Source of the DNA: AR5 sp041499965
GTDB lineage: Bacteria > Methylomirabilota > Methylomirabilia > Rokubacteriales > CSP1-6
Reading direction: 5' to 3'
Length of the DNA: 7,763 nt
Assembly: GCA_041499965.1 (NCBI GenBank)
Contig: JBGQLG010000246.1
Location: 1 to 7,763 of the forward strand
This document shows, piece after piece, positions 1-5,459 of the stretch. The number at the start of each line of letters is the position of its first letter. The stretch's first letter is position 1. Under the pieces are notes generated by a model. The model was not told the DNA's origin and ran no database searches. It saw only the letters and a program-made list of their open reading frames with translations. The position numbers were made by a program, and so were the translations under genes.

Positions 1-1115
1 AGCATCCCGCCCATCCCGTTCACCAGCGACGTCTTGAGATTCGGCACCTGGCGGGGACCGCACTCGCCGCGGAGCTGGCGGGCCGCCTCGATGATCGGGA
101 AGATGCCGTACATGCCGGTGTGGGTGTAGGAGAGGCCACCGCCGTTGGTGTTGATCGGCAGCGAGCCGCCCGGCGTCGACCGGCCCTCGGCGAAGTAGGA
201 CACGCCGTCGCCGCGCTTGGCGATGCCCAGCGACTCCAGCATGATCGGCGGCCCCGAGGTGAACGCGTCGTAGAGCATGATGTGCTGGAAGTCGTTCGGC
301 CCCACGCCGGCCATGCGGAACGCCTTGTCGCCGGAGATGCGGGTGGCCTCGCTGAAGGTCAGGTCCTTCATCTGCGTGAGGCTGACGTGCTCGGTGCCCT
401 CGCCGAGGCCGCGCACGTACACCGGCTTCTTGGCGCAGTCCTTGGCGCGATCGGCCCGCGTCAGCACCACGGCGCCGCCGGCGTCGGTCACCAGGCAGAT
501 GTTCAGCACGGTGAACGGCCACACGACCGGCCGCGCCTTCAGCACCTCCTCGATGGTGAGGGGATCGCGCCGCAAGGCCTTGGGGTTCAGCGACGCCCAC
601 TTGCGTGTGGAGACGGCGACCTGCGCCCACTGCTCCAGCGTGGTGCCGTACTGGTGCATGTGGCGCGTCGTGATGAGGCCGAACATCGTCGGCGCCGGCC
701 CGAAGCCGTAGGGCGCCTCGAACTGCCCGGGGATGGCGGTGTCGCGCCGGGGGCTGACGCCCACCTGCGAGCGTCCCGACTCGCCGTGCGAGATGACGGC
801 CACGTCGCACAGGCCATGGTGCAGCGCGGCCACCGCGTGGCCGACCATGATGATGAAGGAGCAGCCGCCCACGGTGGTGCCGTCGACGTAGCGCGCCGTG
901 ATGCCGAGCGCCTCGCCGATGGTGGCGGGGGAGTGCTGGCCGGCGGTGAAGATGCCGTCCACGTCGGAGACCTTCAGGCCGGCGTCGCGCACGGCGTTGG
1001 TGACGGCCTCGATGTGCAGCGAGAGCTGGCTCTTGTTGGGCAGCGTGCCCATCTCGTCGGCCTCGTCGACCCCGACGATGCAGGCCGTGTTGGAGAGATC
1101 GCGCAGGTTGGCCAT
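1..1115 (-). CDS. Thiolase-superfamily enzyme (SCP2/acetyl-CoA acetyltransferase-like), C-terminus cut by window edge
   Basis: This open frame starts at ATG 1115 and has no stop before base 1, giving 371 visible residues; little of the C-terminus should be missing. Thiolase features are visible: an N-terminal half with Cys85 in VGGCSF followed by an Ala-rich helix (the usual nucleophile-loop position), and a C-terminal NTNGGGLSYTHTGMYG segment around 322-337, where His332 matches the His of the thiolase GHP motif. The HDCF motif of SCP2 thiolases reads LYDAFT at 281-286, so the second catalytic Cys/His is absent. The start lies 5 bases after the stop of the DUF35 gene, with a GGTGAG sequence before it, so the two are co-transcribed. 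Thiolases of this type pair with DUF35 proteins and act on acyl-CoA chains, for example the side-chain aldolase Ltp2 in steroid breakdown. Family membership is firm; substrate and reaction (thiolysis or retro-aldol) are inference. Confidence 0.9.
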   Translation of the reverse strand, partial: MANLRDLSNTACIVGVDEADEMGTLPNKSQLSLHIEAVTNAVRDAGLKVSDVDGIFTAGQHSPATIGEALGITARYVDGTTVGGCSFIIMVGHAVAALHHGLCDVAVISHGESGRSQVGVSPRRDTAIPGQFEAPYGFGPAPTMFGLITTRHMHQYGTTLEQWAQVAVSTRKWASLNPKALRRDPLTIEEVLKARPVVWPFTVLNICLVTDAGGAVVLTRADRAKDCAKKPVYVRGLGEGTEHVSLTQMKDLTFSEATRISGDKAFRMAGVGPNDFQHIMLYDAFTSGPPIMLESLGIAKRGDGVSYFAEGRSTPGGSLPINTNGGGLSYTHTGMYGIFPIIEAARQLRGECGPRQVPNLKTSLVNGMGGM

Positions 1116-1120
1116 GGCGC

Positions 1121-1540
1121 TCACCGTCCCGCCGGCTGGAACAGCGGCAGCGTGACCTCGTCGGTCAGCTTCTGGAACACGACCTCCACGGGCATGTCGC
1201 ACGTGATCTTCTTGGGGTCGGGCTCGATGTTGATCAGGTTCGACAGCAAGCGCGGCCCCTCGGCCAGCTCGACCATCGCCAGCACGTAGGGCGCGGGCAC
1301 CTTGAACGCCTTGTTGAACGACTGGTAGCCGATCTCGAACGAGTGCAGCGTGCCGCGCCCGCTGGACTGGATCCAGCCGATGCCGCGCGTGTGGCACTTC
1401 GGGCAGGCCACGCGCGGGTACCAGAAGACGTGGCCGCACGCGTTGCACTTCGGCAGCATCAGCTTCTGCTCGCGCAGGCCGTCCCAGTAGGGCTTGGCCT
1501 CCGGCGTCATCGGGTTCGGCAGGGGACGATCGATGTCCAT
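1121..1540 (-). CDS. DUF35 Zn-ribbon/OB-fold acyl-CoA-binding partner protein
   Basis: This 139-residue protein has the standard DUF35 layout. A short N-terminal helix (MTPEAKPYWDGLREQKL, 11-27) precedes a rubredoxin-like zinc ribbon with Cys32, Cys35, Cys46 and Cys49 (CNAC and CPKC), and then an OB-fold from about 54 onwards (GRGTLHSFEIGYQ, PYVLAMVELAEGPRLLSNL). Length and motif order match the family. ATG 1540 was chosen over the in-frame ATG at 1597 because it carries a strong ribosome binding site and because family members begin at this point; the extra 19 residues would also overlap the likely promoter. In the family, DUF35 proteins bind thiolases or enoyl-CoA hydratases and help hold the acyl-CoA substrate. 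Here the thiolase gene begins 5 bases downstream, so the two products very likely form one cytoplasmic complex. Function is assigned with high confidence at family level only. Confidence 0.9.
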   Translation of the reverse strand: MDIDRPLPNPMTPEAKPYWDGLREQKLMLPKCNACGHVFWYPRVACPKCHTRGIGWIQSSGRGTLHSFEIGYQSFNKAFKVPAPYVLAMVELAEGPRLLSNLINIEPDPKKITCDMPVEVVFQKLTDEVTLPLFQPAGR

Positions 1541-1544
1541 GGGG

Positions 1545-1555
1545 CTCCTCTCCTT
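1545..1555 (-). promoter_or_regulatory. Strong ribosome binding site of the DUF35 gene
   Basis: The minus strand reads AAGGAGAGGAG, then CCCC, then ATG at 1540. It contains two overlapping purine cores close to the start codon and decides between the 1540 and 1597 start codons in favour of 1540. Confidence 0.8.
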
Positions 1556-1568
1556 GTCGGGCTGCCCG

Positions 1569-1597
1569 AGGCTATTCGCGCGGCCCGGGGCTGTCAA
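1569..1597 (-). promoter_or_regulatory. Putative sigma70-type promoter of the DUF35-thiolase operon
   Basis: On the minus strand a perfect TTGACA (1597-1592) is followed by a 17-base spacer and TAGCCT (1574-1569), which keeps the first, second and last bases of TATAAT. Transcription would begin near 1562, giving a leader of about 22 bases that holds the ribosome binding site. The perfect -35 box and ideal spacing in GC-rich DNA support it; the -10 box is weak, so this stays a prediction. Confidence 0.5.
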
Positions 1598-1644
1598 GAA
1601 GATTGGACATTTTCATCGGGGCAGGACCGCCGCAGTGTGAGGTC

Positions 1645-1906
1645 GTGCCGGAGATCAGCCGCTTCTTCGGGATCGTCATTGCGATGTTCTACGCCGACCA
1701 CGCGCCGCCGCATTTCCACGCCCGCTACGGTGAACGCCGAGCGATAATCGACATCGAGTCGTCGGCCACGCTGAGTTGGGGCATTGCCGCCACGTCCGCT
1801 CGGGCTCGTCGTCGAGTGGGCGGCCCAGCACCGCGCAGCGTTGCGGGAGAACTGGCGGCTGGCGCGTCGGCAGGAAGCCCTTGTGCCGGTGCCGCCGTTG
1901 GAGTGA
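1645..1906 (+). pseudogene. DUF4160 family gene, frameshifted
   Basis: From GTG 1645 the first frame encodes MPEISRFFGIVIAMFY and then DHAPPHFHARYGE, the hallmark of DUF4160, up to about Ser44 (1774-1776). The conserved second half (LPPRPLGLVVEWAAQHRAAL and RENWRLARRQEAL) lies in the next frame, starting near 1778 and stopping at TGA 1904-1906. A stop at 1772-1774 in that second frame places the break within about 1774-1783, in AGTTGGGGC. Removing one base there restores an 86-residue protein of normal family length. Unrepaired, the first frame runs to 1914 with an unrelated Arg-rich tail. An upstream in-frame TTG at 1603 exists, but family members start at the MPEISRF-like point. DUF4160 proteins are small, of unknown function, and often sit beside DUF2442 genes, as here. 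It may be a real pseudogene, a sequencing error at the G run, or, less likely, a programmed +1 frameshift. Confidence 0.8.
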
Positions 1907-1910
1907 GGCC

Positions 1911-2174
1911 ATGATGATCGACGTGATCGGGGTCCGGCCCCTGGGAGGGTACCGTGTCTTTATCCAGTTCGAGGATGGCCTTCAGGGTGAAATCGATATC
2001 AGCGACGTCATCACATTCGACGGCGTCGTCGCTCCGCTGAGAGACGCGACCCGCTTCGCTGAGGTGCGCGTCCATCCAGAGCTGCGGACGCTGTGCTGGC
2101 CGAACGGCGCCGATCTCGACCCTGACGTGCTGTACTCGAAGATCTCGGGCAAGCCGATCCGCATCTCGCGCTGA
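1911..2174 (+). CDS. DUF2442 domain protein
   Basis: This 87-residue protein matches DUF2442 over its whole length. It has an N-terminal strand pair (VIGVRPLGGYRVFIQFEDG), the GEIDISDVI turn, a middle FDGVVAPLRDATRFAEV segment and the C-terminal WPNGADLDPDVLYSK motif typical of the family. The start ATG 1911 lies 4 bases after the stop of the restored DUF4160 reading frame; a second ATG at 1914 is equally possible, and GGAG/GAGG sequences at 1900-1908 serve as ribosome binding site. The pair forms one transcription unit. DUF2442 is a small fold of unknown biochemical role; adjacency to DUF4160 has a toxin-antitoxin-like look, but no activity can be read from the sequence. Base composition seems slightly less GC-rich than the flanking metabolic genes, which would fit an acquired module. 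Confidence 0.9.
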   Translation: MMIDVIGVRPLGGYRVFIQFEDGLQGEIDISDVITFDGVVAPLRDATRFAEVRVHPELRTLCWPNGADLDPDVLYSKISGKPIRISR

Positions 2175-2221
2175 TCCAGTGCCCTCCTGTCGGTCGGGAC
2201 GCGTACTCCGCCAGCATTTGC

Positions 2222-2230
2222 TGCTAGGAT
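2222..2230 (+). promoter_or_regulatory. Possible extended -10 promoter for the solute-binding protein operon
   Basis: TGCTAGGAT at this position fits an extended -10 element (TGN followed by a four-of-six TATAAT match). No -35 box is seen at normal spacing. It lies in the 93-base gap between the DUF2442 stop and the next start codon and would give a leader of about 30 bases. Weak support. Confidence 0.25.
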
Positions 2231-2254
2231 CACGGCCCAGGGGAAACCGCCCTC

Positions 2255-2261
2255 GGGGAGG
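2255..2261 (+). promoter_or_regulatory. Ribosome binding site of the solute-binding protein gene
   Basis: GGGGAGG lies 6 bases before ATG 2268. Its spacing favours 2268 over the in-frame ATG at 2277. Confidence 0.7.
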
Positions 2262-2267
2262 CTGCGC

Positions 2268-3500
2268 ATGCGTGGGATGAAGTGGCTGGTGCTGGTCGTC
2301 CTGCTCGCCTCGCTGGCCGCCGCCGGGGAGACGGCCGCCCAGGGCCCGATCAAGATCGGCTTCCTCTCGCCGCTGTCCGGTGCGATCGCGGCGGCCGGCA
2401 AGGACATGTACTCCGGGTGCGAGCTGTACTGGCAGGAGATCGGCCACCAGATGGGCGGGCGCAAGGTCGAGGTCGTCCTCGAGGACAACGAGGGCAATCC
2501 CGCCACCACGCTGACCAAGGCGCGCAAGCTGGTCGAGAGCGACAAGGTCCACCTGCTGATGGGCGTGATCCTCTCCAACGTCGCCTACGCGCTGGTGCCC
2601 TACGTCGAGCAGCAGGCCATCCCGACGATGTATCCGATCAACTCGGCCGACGATCTCACGCAGCGCAAGCGGCCCAAGTGGCTCATCCGCACGGGCTTCT
2701 CGGCCGGCGGCAACATGCATCCCTTCGGCGAGTACGCCGCCAAGACGCTCGGCTACAAGAAGATCGCGATGGTCGGGCTCGACTACGCGTTCGGGTGGGA
2801 GACCGTGGGCGGCTTCCACCAGGCCTTCGAGGACAACGGCGGCCAGGTGATCCAGAAGCTGTGGGTGCCGCTGAACGTGCAGGACTACAGCCCGTACATC
2901 TCGCAGATCAAGAAGGACGCCGACGCGGTGTTCGTGAACGGGCTGGGGCGGTGGACGCTGCTGTTCGCCAAGCAGTACGCGGAGAGCGGGCTCAAGGGCA
3001 AGGTGCCGCTCATCGCCAACGGCACCTACACCGACGAGCACGTGCTGCCGCAGCTGGGCGACGAGTCCGTCGGCGTGATCAGCGCCCATCACTACTCGGC
3101 CGCGCTGGAGACGCCGGCCAACCAGAAGTTCCGCGCGGCCTACGAGAAGGCCTACCAGCGGCTGCCCGGCTTCTACGGCGAGAACTGCTACACGGGCGCC
3201 CGCATCCTCGCCGAGGCGGTCAAGGCCATCGGCGGCAAGGTGGAGGATCGGGCGGCGCTGATGGCGGCGCTGCGGGCGGTGAAGGTGGGCGACGCGCCGC
3301 GGGGGCCGGTCGAGATGGACGCCTACGGCAATCCGACCCAGAACATCTACATCCGCAAGGTCGAGCGCGTCGGGGGCAAGCTGCAGAACACGGTGGTCTT
3401 CACGTACCCCCACGTCAGCCAGTTCTGGAAGTACAACCCGGACGAGTTCCTCAAGCAGCCGGTCTACTCGCGCGATTTTCCCCCTTGCCCGCACTGCTGA
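2268..3500 (+). CDS. LivK-type ABC transporter solute-binding protein (periplasmic-binding type I fold)
   Basis: This 410-residue exported protein begins with a Sec signal peptide (short basic start, hydrophobic LVLVVLLASLAAA at 7-19, likely cleavage near 24-25 before GPIKIGFLSPLSG). The mature part shows the type I periplasmic binding layout of the branched-chain amino acid/amide/aromatic class: PIKIGFLSPLSG at the first strand, NPATTLTKARKLVESDKVHLLMG, the hinge region PTMYPIN, KKIAMVGLDYAFGWE, and DADAVFVNGLG in the second lobe. The ligand cannot be read from sequence; in this class it may be an amino acid, amide, urea or aromatic acid. No permease or ATPase genes are nearby, so it must use a transporter encoded elsewhere. 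The amidohydrolase gene starts 7 bases after its stop, suggesting the bound compound or a derivative is that enzyme's substrate. An oddity is four cysteines (51, 307, 407, 410), the last two forming a terminal CPHC. Confidence 0.9.
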   Translation: MRGMKWLVLVVLLASLAAAGETAAQGPIKIGFLSPLSGAIAAAGKDMYSGCELYWQEIGHQMGGRKVEVVLEDNEGNPATTLTKARKLVESDKVHLLMGVILSNVAYALVPYVEQQAIPTMYPINSADDLTQRKRPKWLIRTGFSAGGNMHPFGEYAAKTLGYKKIAMVGLDYAFGWETVGGFHQAFEDNGGQVIQKLWVPLNVQDYSPYISQIKKDADAVFVNGLGRWTLLFAKQYAESGLKGKVPLIANGTYTDEHVLPQLGDESVGVISAHHYSAALETPANQKFRAAYEKAYQRLPGFYGENCYTGARILAEAVKAIGGKVEDRAALMAALRAVKVGDAPRGPVEMDAYGNPTQNIYIRKVERVGGKLQNTVVFTYPHVSQFWKYNPDEFLKQPVYSRDFPPCPHC

Positions 3501-3507
3501 GGCCACC

Positions 3508-4605
3508 ATGACCGCGATCATCTCTGCCGATTCGCACATCACCGAACCGCCGGGCACCTACGTCGACCGCATCGACCGGCGGTTTCGCCACCGGGCGCCG
3601 CGCCTGGTGCACGACGCCCGGCTCGGCGACATGTTCGTCATCGACGGTCTGGACAAGCCCATCCCGATGGGCCTCATCGCCGCCGCCGGCAAGAGCGCCG
3701 AGGAGCTGGCGATGTTCGACGCCCGCTTCGAGGACATGCACCGCGGCGGCTGGGACCCCGACGCGCGCCTGGCCGACCAGGACCGCGACGGCGTGAGCGC
3801 GGAGATCCTCTACCCGACCGTGGGCATGATGCTCTGCAACCATCCCGACTTCGAGTACAAGCAGGCGTGCTTCGACGCCTACAACCTGTGGATCGCCGAG
3901 TATTGCGCCGCGCATCCCCAGCGCCTGCTCGGGGTCGGCCAGACGGCCATGCGCTCGGTGGAGAGCGGCATCGCCGATCTGCAAGCGATCAAGCGGCTCG
4001 GTCTGCGGGGCGTGATGATGCCGGGCAACCCGGCCGTCGCCGACTACGACGACCGCCTGTACGATCCGTTCTACGAGACGGCCGTCGCCCTGGGGTTCCC
4101 GCTCAGCTTCCACATCCTCACCAGCACCCAGGACCAGGCGAAGACGCGAGGGCCGAAGCTCAACGCGTTCATGCGGATCATTCGCGGCTGTCAGGACATC
4201 ATCGGCACCTTCGTGTTCGGCGGCGTGTTCGAGCGCCATCCGCGGCTGAAGGTCTGCTGTGTCGAGGCCGACGCCGGCTGGGCACCGCATTTCATGTACC
4301 GCATGGACCACGCCTACGACCGCCACCGCTACTGGCTGCCGTCGGGCACGCTGACGCGCAAGCCGAGCGAGTACTTTCGCGACAACGTCTACATGACCTT
4401 CCAGGACGACTGGTCGGCCTTCCAGGTGAAGGACCTCTGCAACATCCGCCGGCTGTTGTGGGCCAACGACTTCCCGCATAGCGACTCGACGTGGCCGAAC
4501 TCCCAGGCGCTGCTGGCCCAGCACGCGGCGCACCTGACCGACGCCGAGCGCCGCCTGGTCCTCCACGACAACGTCGCCGAGCTGTTCGGGCTCGACCGCG
4601 AATGA
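3508..4605 (+). CDS. Amidohydrolase 2 family metal-dependent hydrolase/decarboxylase (COG2159, ACMSD-like)
   Basis: This 365-residue cytoplasmic protein has a TIM-barrel amidohydrolase layout. The N-terminal ADSHITEP (7-14) supplies the first-strand Asp8 and His10 metal-ligand positions. DQDRDGVSAEILYPT (90-104) is typical of this family. FHILTS around His202 gives the mid-barrel histidine, GGVFERHPRLKVCCVEADAGW (238-258) is the characteristic second-half signature, and WANDFPHSDSTWP (318-330) contributes Asp321, the catalytic/metal Asp. Known members decarboxylate or hydrolyse aromatic and dicarboxylic acids (aminocarboxymuconate-semialdehyde, gamma-resorcylate and related compounds); this substrate is unknown. 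ATG 3508 is preceded by TGAGG at 5-base spacing and lies 7 bases after the solute-binding protein stop, so the two are co-transcribed. Its TGA (4603-4605) lies inside the left end of the large palindrome at 4601-4870. There is no signal peptide and the length is normal for the family. Confidence 0.9.
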   Translation: MTAIISADSHITEPPGTYVDRIDRRFRHRAPRLVHDARLGDMFVIDGLDKPIPMGLIAAAGKSAEELAMFDARFEDMHRGGWDPDARLADQDRDGVSAEILYPTVGMMLCNHPDFEYKQACFDAYNLWIAEYCAAHPQRLLGVGQTAMRSVESGIADLQAIKRLGLRGVMMPGNPAVADYDDRLYDPFYETAVALGFPLSFHILTSTQDQAKTRGPKLNAFMRIIRGCQDIIGTFVFGGVFERHPRLKVCCVEADAGWAPHFMYRMDHAYDRHRYWLPSGTLTRKPSEYFRDNVYMTFQDDWSAFQVKDLCNIRRLLWANDFPHSDSTWPNSQALLAQHAAHLTDAERRLVLHDNVAELFGLDRE

Positions 4606-4870
4606 AGCTCGGGCTACGGGGATGATGCTGGGCCTGGAGCGCGAGGCCCGCGGGCGCGCCAGCATGGCTCGCCTGTCGCCGTAACTCGCTCCGGGTCCGG
4701 CTCGCTCGGGCCCCCCATCCCCCAGGGGGGGTGGGGCGTGGCCTCTTCGATTTGTTGGCGGCTCGCGAGCCGGGCCCTGCGCTCGAACGGCGACGACGGC
4801 TCGCCATGATGGCGCGCCCGCGGGCCTCGCGCTCCAGGCCCAGCATCATCCCCGTAGCCCGAGATTCATT
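4601..4870. repeat. Large imperfect palindrome in the convergent intergenic gap
   Basis: The arms 4601-4673 and 4798-4870 are reverse complements at 69 of 73 positions, with an uninterrupted 54-base match between 4608-4661 and 4810-4863. Mismatches fall at 4607, 4662, 4669 and 4670. The symmetry axis is between 4735 and 4736. The stop codons of both flanking genes (TGA at 4603-4605 on plus, 4868-4866 on minus) lie in the arms at mirror-image positions. The arms are very GC-rich and hold smaller palindromes such as GCCCGCGGGC. In RNA from either strand the arms would fold into a very long hairpin. Candidate explanations are a bidirectional terminator, a MITE or REP/BIME-like repeat, or an inverted duplication. 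No target-site duplication is seen outside the arms and there is no transposase gene. The structure is certain; its role is not. Confidence 0.9.
4693..4777. repeat. Inner inverted repeat and G/C-run hairpin within the palindrome
   Basis: Inside the large palindrome a second arm pair, 4693-4705 and 4765-4777, matches at 12 of 13 positions, with the odd position able to form a G-U pair in the plus-strand RNA. Between them, a C-rich run (4711-4723) faces a G-rich run (4725-4736), giving a tight hairpin, and GGCTCGCGAGCC (4760-4771) is a perfect 12-base palindrome. A short T-rich stretch (TTTGTT, 4751-4756) follows the G/C hairpin on the plus strand; it is too interrupted to call a classical intrinsic terminator. 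Confidence 0.6.
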
Positions 4871-5459
4871 GGGGTTGCGTCCGTGCGCTGGCGCCCGTCA
4901 GGCGGACCGAGTCGATGACGTGCTCGGCCTCGTCGCGGTAGCGGGCGAAGTGGTGGAGCGAGGTGCCGGTGTAGGCGATGACGTAGAGCTGTTTTTGCAG
5001 CACCGTGGCGGCGACGAGCGCCTCGCGGTGCACGCCGTCGCGCGTCGTATAGCTGACCTCGAAGCGGAACCCGGGGGCGCCGCCGAATCGGGCCGGCCGG
5101 ACATTGCGGGGTGGAAATCTGCCGAAGAGGCTGTCGGCGACGAACTCCGCGACCTCCGGCAGCGTCATGGAGGTGCTGAAGCGGGCCCGCCGGTCCTCGG
5201 CGGCGCGGCCACCCAGGATCGATTCCCCCTCCGCGATGCCCGTGAAGAAGCGGAGACTTTCGAGGCTGAGGCCGTCGATGGTCCACGTCTCCACCTTGCC
5301 GGCGCCGATCGACGACCACGCCAGCCCCGGCTGTACGGTATAGGCGCCGGCTGTCGAGCGAGCGCCCGGCTCCACGAGCCGGTAACGACTCGGCGAGGCG
5401 CAGCCGCCCAGGAGGAGCGCGCACGTCGCCAGCGCTCCGAGGCGGGCGGAGCGCGTCAT
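4866..5459 (-). CDS. Small predicted lipoprotein of unknown function
   Basis: The 197-residue product begins with a short basic start, a hydrophobic stretch and a lipobox ending LLLGGC at Cys20, so it should be lipidated and anchored in a periplasmic membrane face. The mature part has alternating strands and one helix-like segment (LPEVAEFVADSLFG), a GFRFEVSYTTRDG strand pair and LYVIAYTGTSLHHF, suggesting a compact alpha/beta fold. I do not recognise a named family. Its ATG overlaps the stop of the M48 protease gene by the sequence ATGA, with GAGG placed 7 bases upstream, so translation is probably coupled. Being last in an operon of secreted proteins, it may be a partner or substrate-handling factor of the protease. 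Its stop codon lies in the right arm of the 4601-4870 palindrome. Confidence 0.7.
   Translation of the reverse strand: MTRSARLGALATCALLLGGCASPSRYRLVEPGARSTAGAYTVQPGLAWSSIGAGKVETWTIDGLSLESLRFFTGIAEGESILGGRAAEDRRARFSTSMTLPEVAEFVADSLFGRFPPRNVRPARFGGAPGFRFEVSYTTRDGVHREALVAATVLQKQLYVIAYTGTSLHHFARYRDEAEHVIDSVRLTGASARTQPQ

Noticed and set aside
120..1289. Open frame of 389 codons on the plus strand opposite the thiolase and DUF35 genes
   Set aside because: Low-complexity antisense translation; the minus strand gives clear thiolase and DUF35 proteins over the same bases.
1603..1914. DUF4160 frame from TTG 1603 read straight through to 1914 as an intact gene
   Set aside because: After residue 44 the tail is Arg/Ala-rich and unrelated to the family, while the proper C-terminal half appears in the neighbouring frame, so the straight reading is a frameshifted product.
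1725..3557. Open frame of 610 codons on the minus strand opposite the DUF2442 and solute-binding protein genes
   Set aside because: It is rich in Arg, Ala, Val and His with no recognisable domain, crosses several real genes, and is explained by GC-rich codon use on the other strand.
3451..4665. Open frame of 404 codons on the minus strand opposite the amidohydrolase
   Set aside because: Antisense shadow. Its first residues match those of a plus-strand frame near 4800 only because both start in the arms of the large palindrome, so the shared peptide is not a real protein relationship.
4601..4870. CRISPR array or insertion sequence as the explanation for the repeats
   Set aside because: There are only two arms in inverted orientation, no direct repeat-spacer pattern, no transposase frame and no flanking target duplication.
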